Shown: piece after piece, positions 1 through 4,098 of the stretch
Layout: each line of letters starts with the position of its first letter
Numbering within the stretch: position 1 is the stretch's first letter
Assembly (NCBI GenBank): GCA_964609975.1
Contig: CAZSTR010000045.1
Coordinates: forward strand, 1-5,846
Origin: UBA5905 sp964609975
GTDB taxonomy: Bacteria; Bacillota; Clostridia; Oscillospirales; Acutalibacteraceae
Direction of reading: 5' to 3'
DNA length: 5,846 bases
Notes under the pieces: model-generated
What the model saw: the letters and a program-made list of their open reading frames with translations, nothing else
Told to the model about the DNA's origin: nothing
Database searches by the model: none
Position numbers and translations under genes: made by a program

Positions 1-47
1 ACGGCGAAACCGCCGACATAGAAATAGGGTTTTGTGTAATATTGTGT
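1..47 (-). other. ssrA downstream region with edge-truncated hairpin
   Basis: Sequence immediately 3' of the tmRNA gene on the minus strand. It contains a short inverted repeat (CGGCG at 2-6, CGCCG at 11-15, loop AAAC) at the very edge of the window. This could be the ssrA terminator, but any T-tract would lie outside the window, so the call is tentative. I see no coding sequence here. Confidence 0.3.
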
Positions 48-398
48 TGGTGGAGGCGGCGGGAATCGAACCCGCGTCCGAAAATCGTTTAAGCCGGCTT
101 TCTCCGAGTGCAGTCTATCTATGAGGATTCCCCTCACGAGCCGCCGATAGACAGGCCGCTCGCTACGGTAGCCACTACTTCGTGACGGAAGGGGTGGCAC
201 CCCTCCGTTCATGTGCACCGCTCATCGACGCCCCGCACCCAGCCGCGGTGTTCCGGGGAAGGACGGGCAGCCTAATTAGGCCGCCAGGGCAACAGAATTG
301 TTGTCGTTTATTTTTGAAAGATTGCAGGTTTTACAGCGGGCCCGCACCGCTACTCGCTGACCGACTCTCACAACCCTCGTCGAAGCCTTTACGCCCCC
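48..398 (-). ncRNA. ssrA: tmRNA (transfer-messenger RNA, ssrA)
   Basis: Rescues ribosomes stalled on mRNAs lacking a stop codon: with SmpB it enters the A site as an alanyl-tRNA mimic, then templates a degradation tag. Read on the minus strand, the 5' end is GGGGGCGTAAAGGCTTCGAC, the classic tmRNA start. The 3' end carries a T-arm (GCGGG, loop TTCGATT, CCCGC), acceptor strand CGCCTCC, discriminator A and an encoded CCA at 48-50. The acceptor strands GGGGGCG and CGCCTCC pair over 7 bp with one G-U. A length of 351 nt is normal for one-piece tmRNA. The tag frame ends NDNNSVALAA followed by TAA at 276-278. A consensus promoter lies about 16 nt upstream of the inferred start site, so the primary transcript should have a short 5' leader for RNase P to remove. 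The family assignment is certain; the exact 5' end is inferred from acceptor pairing. Confidence 0.98.
276..314 (-). other. tmRNA proteolysis-tag reading frame
   Basis: Tag-encoding segment inside ssrA. In the frame closed by TAA at 276-278 the codons read K-I-N-D-N-N-S-V-A-L-A-A. The VALAA end is a typical ClpXP/ClpAP degron and matches other Firmicutes tags. The resume codon is uncertain. Tags usually begin at a GCN or GGN codon, but here the codons before AAC-GAC are AUA, AAA and UCA. AAA at 312-314 is a reasonable candidate because it is preceded by CUUUC, loosely like the usual UAGUC. The C-terminal ten residues are secure; the first one or two are not. Confidence 0.8.
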
Positions 399-420
399 GG
401 ATATATGAGGTCTATGGGAT

Positions 421-449
421 ATTATAGGCGTTTTCGCCCATTCTGTCAA
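421..449 (-). promoter_or_regulatory. ssrA promoter (sigma-A type)
   Basis: On the minus strand a perfect TTGACA (444-449) and a perfect TATAAT (421-426) are separated by exactly 17 bp. Transcription would start near 414, about 16 nt before the mature tmRNA 5' end. A consensus promoter of this quality fits a highly expressed stable RNA. Confidence 0.92.
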
Positions 450-476
450 CACAGAAATTTTTCTCCCGAATAGGAA

Positions 477-508
477 CGCACCCGACGCCGAAGCCGGCAT
501 CGGGTGCG
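477..508 (-). terminator. GC-rich hairpin, probable terminator of the small peptide gene
   Basis: Inverted repeat of 14 bp with a 4-nt loop. On the minus strand every position pairs, counting one G-U; on the plus strand that position is a C-A mismatch, which points to a minus-strand RNA function. It begins 36 nt after the stop codon of the peptide gene and ends before the ssrA promoter. The tract after it (TTCCTATT) is only weakly U-rich, so termination may be partial or Rho-assisted, or the hairpin may mainly protect the 3' end. Confidence 0.6.
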
Positions 509-543
509 CAAATTGCATATTCAGTTACCTGCTTGTTAGGGTC

Positions 544-663
544 TTAGGTTTCCGTTTCCTCAAATTCAGGAAGATCTCCGTCGTTATCGCTGGTAATGCT
601 GGGCGCCGCCAACAAGGTAAACTTCTGTTCCTCCAGGAACGGAGAGACATATGCCTTTTTCAT
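544..663 (-). CDS. 39-residue acidic-tailed small peptide, function unknown
   Basis: I do not recognise a named family. The peptide starts MKKAYVSPFLEEQKF and ends in a strongly acidic tail (7 of the last 14 residues are Asp or Glu, ending EFEETET). There is no cysteine, no membrane segment and no signal peptide. A central LLAAPSITS stretch joins the basic start to the acidic tail. The start is ATG at 661-663 with AAGGAGG (675-681) 11 nt upstream; an in-frame TTG six bases earlier is possible but sits too close to the ribosome site. The gene has its own TTGACA/TATTAT promoter at 764-792, a leader of about 90 nt, and a strong hairpin 36 nt past the stop. The pattern K-x-Y-x-x-P-x-L-E-x-x-x-F near the N-terminus reminds me, from memory only, of uncharacterised short proteins of gut Firmicutes, some of them near peptide-modification genes; no such enzyme is visible here. 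Coding status rests on expression signals, since the peptide is too short for codon statistics. Confidence 0.72.
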   Translation of the reverse strand: MKKAYVSPFLEEQKFTLLAAPSITSDNDGDLPEFEETET

Positions 664-682
664 ATGCAATTCAGCCTCCTTG

Positions 683-701
683 AAAAAATTCGCTCTGCGA
701 A
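683..701 (-). promoter_or_regulatory. leader hairpin plus U6, possible attenuator of the peptide gene
   Basis: In the minus-strand leader, TTCGC and GCGAA (697-701 and 689-693, loop 694-696) form a 5-bp hairpin followed directly by six U residues (683-688), just upstream of the AAGGAGG ribosome site. An alternative upstream pairing, GAGGC (723-727) with GCCTC (702-706), lies next to it. The arrangement resembles a weak intrinsic attenuator, but the stem is short and it may be chance. Confidence 0.25.
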
Positions 702-763
702 GAGGCTCGTACCCCCCGAACCGCCTCGTATGTCGCGCACAATTTCATCGACTGTACAAAATT

Positions 764-792
764 ATAATAGCCCTGTTTTTCGGATTTGTCAA
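764..792 (-). promoter_or_regulatory. promoter of the small peptide gene
   Basis: Minus strand: perfect TTGACA (787-792), 17-bp spacer, TATTAT (764-769) with a further AAT downstream. The predicted start near 757 gives a leader of about 93 nt before the ATG at 663. No other minus-strand gene lies between this promoter and the peptide, so the peptide is its evident target. Confidence 0.82.
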
Positions 793-962
793 GAGTTTTT
801 TGCGGAATATGTGCAAAAACATGGCAAGAAAAGCAGAAAAACCCGTTTGATCGGCCAAACAGGTGGCGGAGAAAATCGGTATTTTTTCCGAAAAAAGTCG
901 AAGGAAATCGACGGATTTTGGCGCAGTTTTTTCGATTTTGCACCGAAACACGAAAAAAACAG
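793..962. other. A-rich divergent intergenic spacer
   Basis: About 170 bp between the minus-strand peptide promoter and the plus-strand sigma-factor promoter, with no supportable gene. The plus strand has repeated A-tracts (for example 815-819, 837-841, 891-896, 953-959) that could bend DNA; the last sits just upstream of the sigma-gene -35 element and could act as an UP-like element. Two minus-strand hairpins followed by T-runs are present: 842-863 and a weaker one at 897-912 followed by six T. The open frames crossing this region lack ribosome sites. Confidence 0.6.
837..863 (-). terminator. minus-strand terminator-like hairpin
   Basis: On the minus strand CCTGTTTG (856-863) pairs with CAAACGGG (842-849) over 8 bp including one G-U, loop GCCGAT, followed by five T (837-841) and more T-rich sequence. 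Sequence alone supports an intrinsic terminator pointing toward the peptide promoter. No minus-strand gene that would need it lies upstream in the window; it may stop antisense transcripts coming from the sigma-gene region. Confidence 0.4.
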
Positions 963-991
963 TTGACAAAAGTGTAAATTCGCGGTACACT
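963..991 (+). promoter_or_regulatory. promoter of the sigma-factor gene
   Basis: Perfect TTGACA (963-968), 17-bp spacer, TACACT (986-991). Predicted start near 998, giving a leader of roughly 60 nt that contains a loose GCGGTG/CACCGC repeat (1006-1011 and 1032-1037). An A-tract lies just upstream of the -35. The position of this promoter decides the start codon of the gene that follows. Confidence 0.8.
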
Positions 992-1060
992 ATAGCAGAG
1001 TTGAAGCGGTGTGGGGTTTCTGTGCCGTTTTCACCGCGCGTGTGGCTGTGGGGTGATGGG

Positions 1061-1618
1061 ATGAACACCGACCGGAAACCGGAAGGCGCGTTGCCCATCG
1101 CGGAGGCGGCGGCCGGCAATGAAAAAGCCTTTGTGGCTGTCTTATGCCGGATGACGCCGATGATTCAGTCGCTGATTCGCCAATGTGTGACCCCCGGAAC
1201 GGTGGAACAGGAGGATTTGCTCCAGGAAAGTCTGGAAGGGCTTTTGGCGGCGGTGCGCACCTTTCGTGCGGACGATTCTGCTCGGTTTACCACCTATGCT
1301 TATGCCTGCATCCGCAACCGCCTTGTTTCGCTGAACCGGCGAAGCGGCGCGCGACTGCGGCGGGAACAGGCGCTGGAGGATGAGGAGCTGACAGACAGTG
1401 CCTCGGCAGACCCGGCCCTTTTGGTGCAAGAGCGGGAGAGCGCGGAGCGCCTTCGGCGAGTGCTGGCGGAGCGGTTGACCCCTCTCGAACGGGAGGTGCT
1501 GTCCCATCGTATGGTCGGCCATACATACGAGCAGACCGCGCGGGCGCTGGGCGTCGACAAAAAGGCGGTGGATAACGCCATCCAGCGGTTGCGGCGAAAG
1601 CTTTCGCCCGGAACCTGA
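1061..1618 (+). CDS. sigma-70 family RNA polymerase sigma factor (small, SigH-like)
   Basis: A 185-residue sigma factor that would direct RNA polymerase to an alternative promoter set. Region 2 spans about residues 20-92, with core-binding EDLLQESLEGLLAAVRTF (51-68) and the -10 reading segment FTTYAYACIRNRLVS (76-90). A charged linker follows (93-135). Region 4 (137-182) carries the helix-turn-helix around TYEQTARALGVDKKAVDNAI and ends in RLRRKL. Region 4, especially KKAVDNAIQRLRRKL, resembles Spo0H/SigH more than ECF sigmas, but I would not assign SigH firmly. Regions 1.1 and 3 are absent. The frame stays open back to 863, but the promoter at 963-991 lies inside that extension, so ATG 1061 is chosen; GGTGAT (1052-1057), matching the anti-SD end, lies just before it. 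No anti-sigma gene is adjacent. Confidence 0.9.
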   Translation: MNTDRKPEGALPIAEAAAGNEKAFVAVLCRMTPMIQSLIRQCVTPGTVEQEDLLQESLEGLLAAVRTFRADDSARFTTYAYACIRNRLVSLNRRSGARLRREQALEDEELTDSASADPALLVQERESAERLRRVLAERLTPLEREVLSHRMVGHTYEQTARALGVDKKAVDNAIQRLRRKLSPGT

Positions 1619-1694
1619 CATTCGGCAAAAGCGGCATGAGGCCGTTTGCAATAAATGCCCCGGTATCTTGATCAGCGCTTGGCATGATATGTCG

Positions 1695-1724
1695 GCCCTG
1701 AATCCGTGACAGGGCAATTATTAT
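1695..1724 (+). terminator. weak hairpin after the sigma-factor gene
   Basis: GCCCTG (1695-1700) and CAGGGC (1710-1715) form a 6-bp stem with a 9-nt loop, followed by AATTATTAT. It lies in the 130-bp gap between the sigma gene and the zinc-ribbon gene. The tail is AU-rich rather than a U-run, so this is at best a leaky terminator. I could not find a convincing separate promoter for the downstream gene in this gap. Confidence 0.35.
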
Positions 1725-1748
1725 CATTTCAAAGCGAGGTAACCATCC

Positions 1749-2024
1749 ATGTACGAAGACAAGACTTTGACCTGCAAAGAGTGTGGCAACGAGTTCGTGT
1801 TCACCGCCGGTGAGCAGGAGTTCTATGCCGAGAAGGGCTTTGTGAACGAGCCCCAGCGCTGCAAGGCTTGCCGTGACGCTCGCAAGAACGCCGGCCGTCC
1901 GGAGCGCGAGATGCACGATGCGGTTTGCGCCAACTGCGGAAAGGCCTGCAAGGTTCCCTTCCGTCCCCGCGAGGATCGTCCCGTGTACTGCAGCGAGTGC
2001 TTTGCTGCTCAGAAGGGCGAATAA
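1749..2024 (+). CDS. double zinc-ribbon protein (clostridial zinc-ribbon family)
   Basis: A 91-residue soluble protein with two four-cysteine zinc-binding sites. The first uses C9, C12, C38 and C41 (CKEC and CKAC), the second C60, C63, C81 and C84 (CANC and CSEC), with C67 an extra cysteine. Motifs such as FTAGEQEFYAEKGF, NEPQRCKACR and PFRPREDRPVYCSECF match, from memory, a short zinc-ribbon family common in Clostridia whose role is unproven; nucleic-acid binding is a guess from fold and charge. GAGGT at 1736-1740, 8 nt before ATG, is the ribosome site. All eight arginines use CGC or CGT and none uses CGG, unlike the neighbouring genes, which suggests high expression. A strong terminator follows within 16 nt. 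Confidence 0.9.
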   Translation: MYEDKTLTCKECGNEFVFTAGEQEFYAEKGFVNEPQRCKACRDARKNAGRPEREMHDAVCANCGKACKVPFRPREDRPVYCSECFAAQKGE

Positions 2025-2039
2025 TCGTCATGTCCGAAG

Positions 2040-2076
2040 AGGGACATCTGCCGAAGGGCGGATGTCCCTTTTCTCC
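2040..2076 (+). terminator. intrinsic terminator after the zinc-ribbon gene
   Basis: AGGGACATC (2040-2048) pairs with GATGTCCCT (2061-2069), extended inward by a U-G and GCC/GGC around a GAAG loop, giving 13 bp. It is followed by TTTCTCC and a further TTT. It starts 15 nt after the stop codon, as expected for an efficient Rho-independent terminator. Confidence 0.9.
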
Positions 2077-2101
2077 TTTCCCGTCGGGAAAAGGGAGAAA
2101 A
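2069..2101 (+). repeat. second inverted repeat overlapping the terminator tail
   Basis: TTTTCTCC (2069-2076) and TTTCCC (2077-2082) pair with GGGAAA (2086-2091) and GGAGAAAA (2094-2101), with a 3-nt loop and a 2-nt bulge (A2092-G2093). The 5' arm is the U-rich tail of the preceding terminator. It could form in read-through RNA or, on the minus strand, as an AU-flanked hairpin. It lies in the leader of the acyltransferase gene, for which no clear promoter is visible. Confidence 0.5.
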
Positions 2102-2138
2102 AGCTGAGAAACAATCGTCCGACAGGAGGAACGGGTTT

Positions 2139-2939
2139 ATGCTCAATGGTATTTTGTGGCTTGTGAGCGGGGTGGCGGCCGTGCTGGTGCTGGTGCTTTG
2201 TCCTGCGGTGGCGGTGTATTGGGCGCCGGCGCTGTTGATGGGCGGCTATGTGGCGGCGGGCGCGCTGTATGTGGTGGCGCTGTTCGTGTTCACTCTGTGC
2301 CTGCCGAAAAAGGCGCCGGAAAAGCCCCGGTGTCTGTGCTTGAGTCTGCTGGAGCTGTCCTGCCGGTGGGTGTTGCCCTTTTTGCGCTGTCGGCTGGAGA
2401 CGGAGGGGTTGGAAGGGCTTCCGGAGGAGCCGTTTTTGCTGGTGGGGAACCATCGCTCGAATCTGGACCCGATTGTCACGGTGGCGGCCCTGTCCCGGCG
2501 ACGAATGGCCTTTGTGTCGAAGCCGGAAAATTTTCGCTATCCGGTGGCCGGCCCGCTGATTCGCCATTGCGGCTTTTTGGCGCTGGATCGGGAAAATGTT
2601 CGCCATGCGGTGGCGACGATTCAGCAGGCGGCTCATACGATTCGGGAGCTTGGTCTGCCGATGGGGATTTATCCGGAGGGCACGCGAAACAAGACGGAGG
2701 ATTTGCTGCTGCCCTTCCATGCCGGCTCCTTCAAAATCGCGAAAAAAGCGGCCTGCCCGATTGCGGTGGTCACTGTTTCCTATGGAAAGCCGGGCTTTTT
2801 GGGCTTTCGCCGAGTGCGGCTGAGTCTGGCGGGGGTGCTGGACAGGGAGACCGTGGTGCGGGAGCGCACCGACGGGCTGAGCGAGCTGGCGCGCGGGATG
2901 ATGGAAAAGGCGCTGAACGCCGATGCCGCCCGCGAATAA
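2139..2939 (+). CDS. PlsC-type lysophospholipid acyltransferase (probable 1-acyl-sn-glycerol-3-phosphate acyltransferase)
   Basis: A 266-residue membrane-associated acyltransferase that probably adds the second acyl chain to 1-acylglycerol-3-phosphate, making phosphatidic acid for phospholipid synthesis. Two hydrophobic segments (about 4-28 and 31-55) anchor the N-terminus. The catalytic domain carries the HX4D motif in NHRSNLDP (H105, D110), a GFLALDR block (145-151) matching motif II, YPEGTR (178-183) for phosphate binding, and CPIAVVTV (206-213) matching motif IV. All four blocks are in order and the length is typical. AGGAGG (2124-2129) lies 9 nt before the ATG. The gene stands alone between two terminators; a dedicated promoter was not found, so it may use a weak promoter near 2075-2120 or read-through. 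The exact acyl acceptor cannot be told from sequence. Confidence 0.92.
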   Translation: MLNGILWLVSGVAAVLVLVLCPAVAVYWAPALLMGGYVAAGALYVVALFVFTLCLPKKAPEKPRCLCLSLLELSCRWVLPFLRCRLETEGLEGLPEEPFLLVGNHRSNLDPIVTVAALSRRRMAFVSKPENFRYPVAGPLIRHCGFLALDRENVRHAVATIQQAAHTIRELGLPMGIYPEGTRNKTEDLLLPFHAGSFKIAKKAACPIAVVTVSYGKPGFLGFRRVRLSLAGVLDRETVVRERTDGLSELARGMMEKALNADAARE

Positions 2940-2949
2940 ATCGAAATGA

Positions 2950-2997
2950 AAAACCGGTCATGCGGAAATCGCTCTGTTGCGACGCATGACCGGTTTT
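2950..2997. terminator. bidirectional terminator between the acyltransferase and AraC-type genes
   Basis: AAAACCGGTCATGCG (2950-2964... 15 nt pairing with 2983-2997) forms a 15-bp stem around an 18-nt loop that has its own TCGC/GCGA pairing (2969-2972 with 2979-2982). The plus strand ends in TTTTGTT and the minus strand in TTTTTCATTT, so it can serve both converging genes: it starts 10 nt past the acyltransferase stop and about 63 nt past the AraC-type stop. Confidence 0.93.
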
Positions 2998-3060
2998 GTT
3001 ATGCGCGGAGGCGGATGGCCTCAGTGCTCCCTTGCTATTCTGTTATGTATGAGAAGGGGC

Positions 3061-3954
3061 TCATTCCTTTGGGCGCACCGGCGCCGGATGGCGAAGGGCA
3101 ACCCCATTCTTGATGGCGCGATATTCCCGCACGCCAACGCCGAAAAAGGCTTTGAATTTTTTTCGGAAATAGTGTTCGTCGCAAAAGCCGCATAGCTCGG
3201 CCACGCGGGCGGTGGGAATGTGGGGCTTTTGTAAAAGCAGTTCGGCATGGTGCAGGCGCGTTTGCAGGAGCTGTTCGGAGAAGTGGATGCCTTTTTCGGC
3301 GTTGTATAGGGTGGAAAGATACACGGGAGACAGATGAAGCTCATCGGCGATGCTTTGCAGAGTGATTTTTTCTGAAAAGCGGTTTTCGATGATGGAGTCG
3401 ATTTTTCGAACATACCCGTATTCAACTTTGTGGTTTTTGGGGTCAAGCCAACGGTCGCGCAAAAGGCTGTCGGCCGTCTGTAGCAGGCGAAGCCATTCCG
3501 AGAGCTGAAGCATTTTTTGGCTCTCTGTGGGTTTCAGCTGAAGCTGGATGAGCCGGTGCAGGGGACGAGTGAGCGTCAGCGCTTCGTTCTGGGTCAGCGG
3601 GGACAGAAGGGCCGGAAGGAGCAAAACGGAGGTATCTGCCCGGTCCTGCTCGGTGAGGCTTGCGGCCTGCGCAGAGAGGCCGGTGCACCGGGCGGCAACG
3701 GAAACGATGGAAATGGTCGTGCCGGGCGGACAGCTGCTCCGGCGCGGCTCGTCTCCCACGACGCAGGAAAATTGGCTTTCCGTTGTCTGAAAATGACGGC
3801 CGTTGAGCGTGGTTGTGGCGGTGTCATAAAAGGACAGAGACAGTTCCAGCGTGTCGGCGCTGTTGCGGTTTTCCCAGTCATAATCGGATACGGTGGTTTC
3901 GCAGGCCCAAAGAATTTCCGGAAGACTGTGCAGTCGCAGCTTATATCCGTACAT
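3061..3954 (-). CDS. AraC/XylS-family transcriptional regulator
   Basis: A 297-residue DNA-binding regulator. The C-terminal domain (about 181-285) has the two helix-turn-helix units of the AraC family: ITLQSIADELHLSPVYLSTLY (197-217) and the second around TARVAELCGFCDEHYFRKKFKAFFG (248-272), the latter with the F-x-x-x-F-K-x-x-x-G signature. The N-terminal 170 residues would be the effector-binding and dimerisation part; I do not recognise a specific cupin motif in it. ATG 3954 is preceded by AGGAGGA (3961-3967) at normal spacing. The gene is divergent from the GH28-like gene with starts 144 bp apart, so it most likely senses a sugar and controls that enzyme, and perhaps itself. The effector is not predictable. 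Confidence 0.93.
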   Translation of the reverse strand: MYGYKLRLHSLPEILWACETTVSDYDWENRNSADTLELSLSFYDTATTTLNGRHFQTTESQFSCVVGDEPRRSSCPPGTTISIVSVAARCTGLSAQAASLTEQDRADTSVLLLPALLSPLTQNEALTLTRPLHRLIQLQLKPTESQKMLQLSEWLRLLQTADSLLRDRWLDPKNHKVEYGYVRKIDSIIENRFSEKITLQSIADELHLSPVYLSTLYNAEKGIHFSEQLLQTRLHHAELLLQKPHIPTARVAELCGFCDEHYFRKKFKAFFGVGVREYRAIKNGVALRHPAPVRPKE

Positions 3955-3987
3955 GACATTTCCTCCTTTTGTGCTGTATACGATTGC

Positions 3988-4016
3988 ATTTTACTCGATT
4001 CGACCGTGAAAATCAA
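3988..4016 (-). promoter_or_regulatory. promoter of the AraC-family gene
   Basis: Minus strand: TTGATT (4011-4016), 17-bp spacer, TAAAAT (3988-3993), leading to a start near 3981 and a leader of about 27 nt. One mismatch in the -10 and two in the -35 suggest moderate strength. Confidence 0.65.
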
Positions 4017-4066
4017 TAATAAATTACCCGAAATATGAAAAAACAACCTTTTTTGCCGAGGCGATT

Positions 4067-4075
4067 TGATATACT
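4067..4075 (+). promoter_or_regulatory. possible extended -10 promoter of the GH28-like gene
   Basis: TGATATACT gives an extended -10 (TG, one base, TATACT at 4070-4075). No good -35 lies 17 bp upstream, which fits an activator-dependent promoter. Transcription would start near 4082, leaving a leader of only about 17 nt that still holds the AAGGAG site at 4085-4090. The rest of the 3970-4066 gap is AT-rich with no clear inverted or direct repeat that I would call an AraC operator. Confidence 0.45.
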
Positions 4076-4098
4076 TGGAAAAGAAAGGAGCGATTTCT

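Noticed and set aside
182..518. Short ORFs on both strands over the tmRNA
   Set aside because: The region is fully explained by ssrA; the minus-strand one is the tag frame extended upstream through the ssrA promoter.
671..748. 25-codon upstream frame in the peptide leader starting MKLCATYEAV
   Set aside because: It ends neatly near the peptide start but has no ribosome site before its ATG, so it is mentioned only as a possibility in the leader finding.
596..977. Plus-strand ORFs between the peptide gene and the sigma promoter
   Set aside because: Lys/Arg/Phe-rich translations of A/T-rich spacer with no ribosome site; they cross two minus-strand promoter elements.
1646..1700. Possible promoter for the zinc-ribbon gene (TTGCAA or TTGATC elements)
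   Set aside because: No -10 at acceptable spacing could be matched to either hexamer.
1142..1916. Minus-strand open frames opposite the sigma and zinc-ribbon genes
   Set aside because: No ribosome sites or domains; they cover the complement of clear genes.
2028..2720. Minus-strand open frame of 230 codons
   Set aside because: Opposite the acyltransferase gene, with low-complexity Gln/His/Arg composition; it also runs through two hairpins.
2156..2989. Plus-strand open frame of 277 codons overlapping the acyltransferase
   Set aside because: Gly/Ala-rich shadow frame without a ribosome site; the overlapping frame has all PlsC motifs.
4066..4098. Upstream ATG for the GH28-like gene
   Set aside because: No ribosome site precedes it and it overlaps the candidate -10; ATG 4099 has AAGGAG at ideal spacing.
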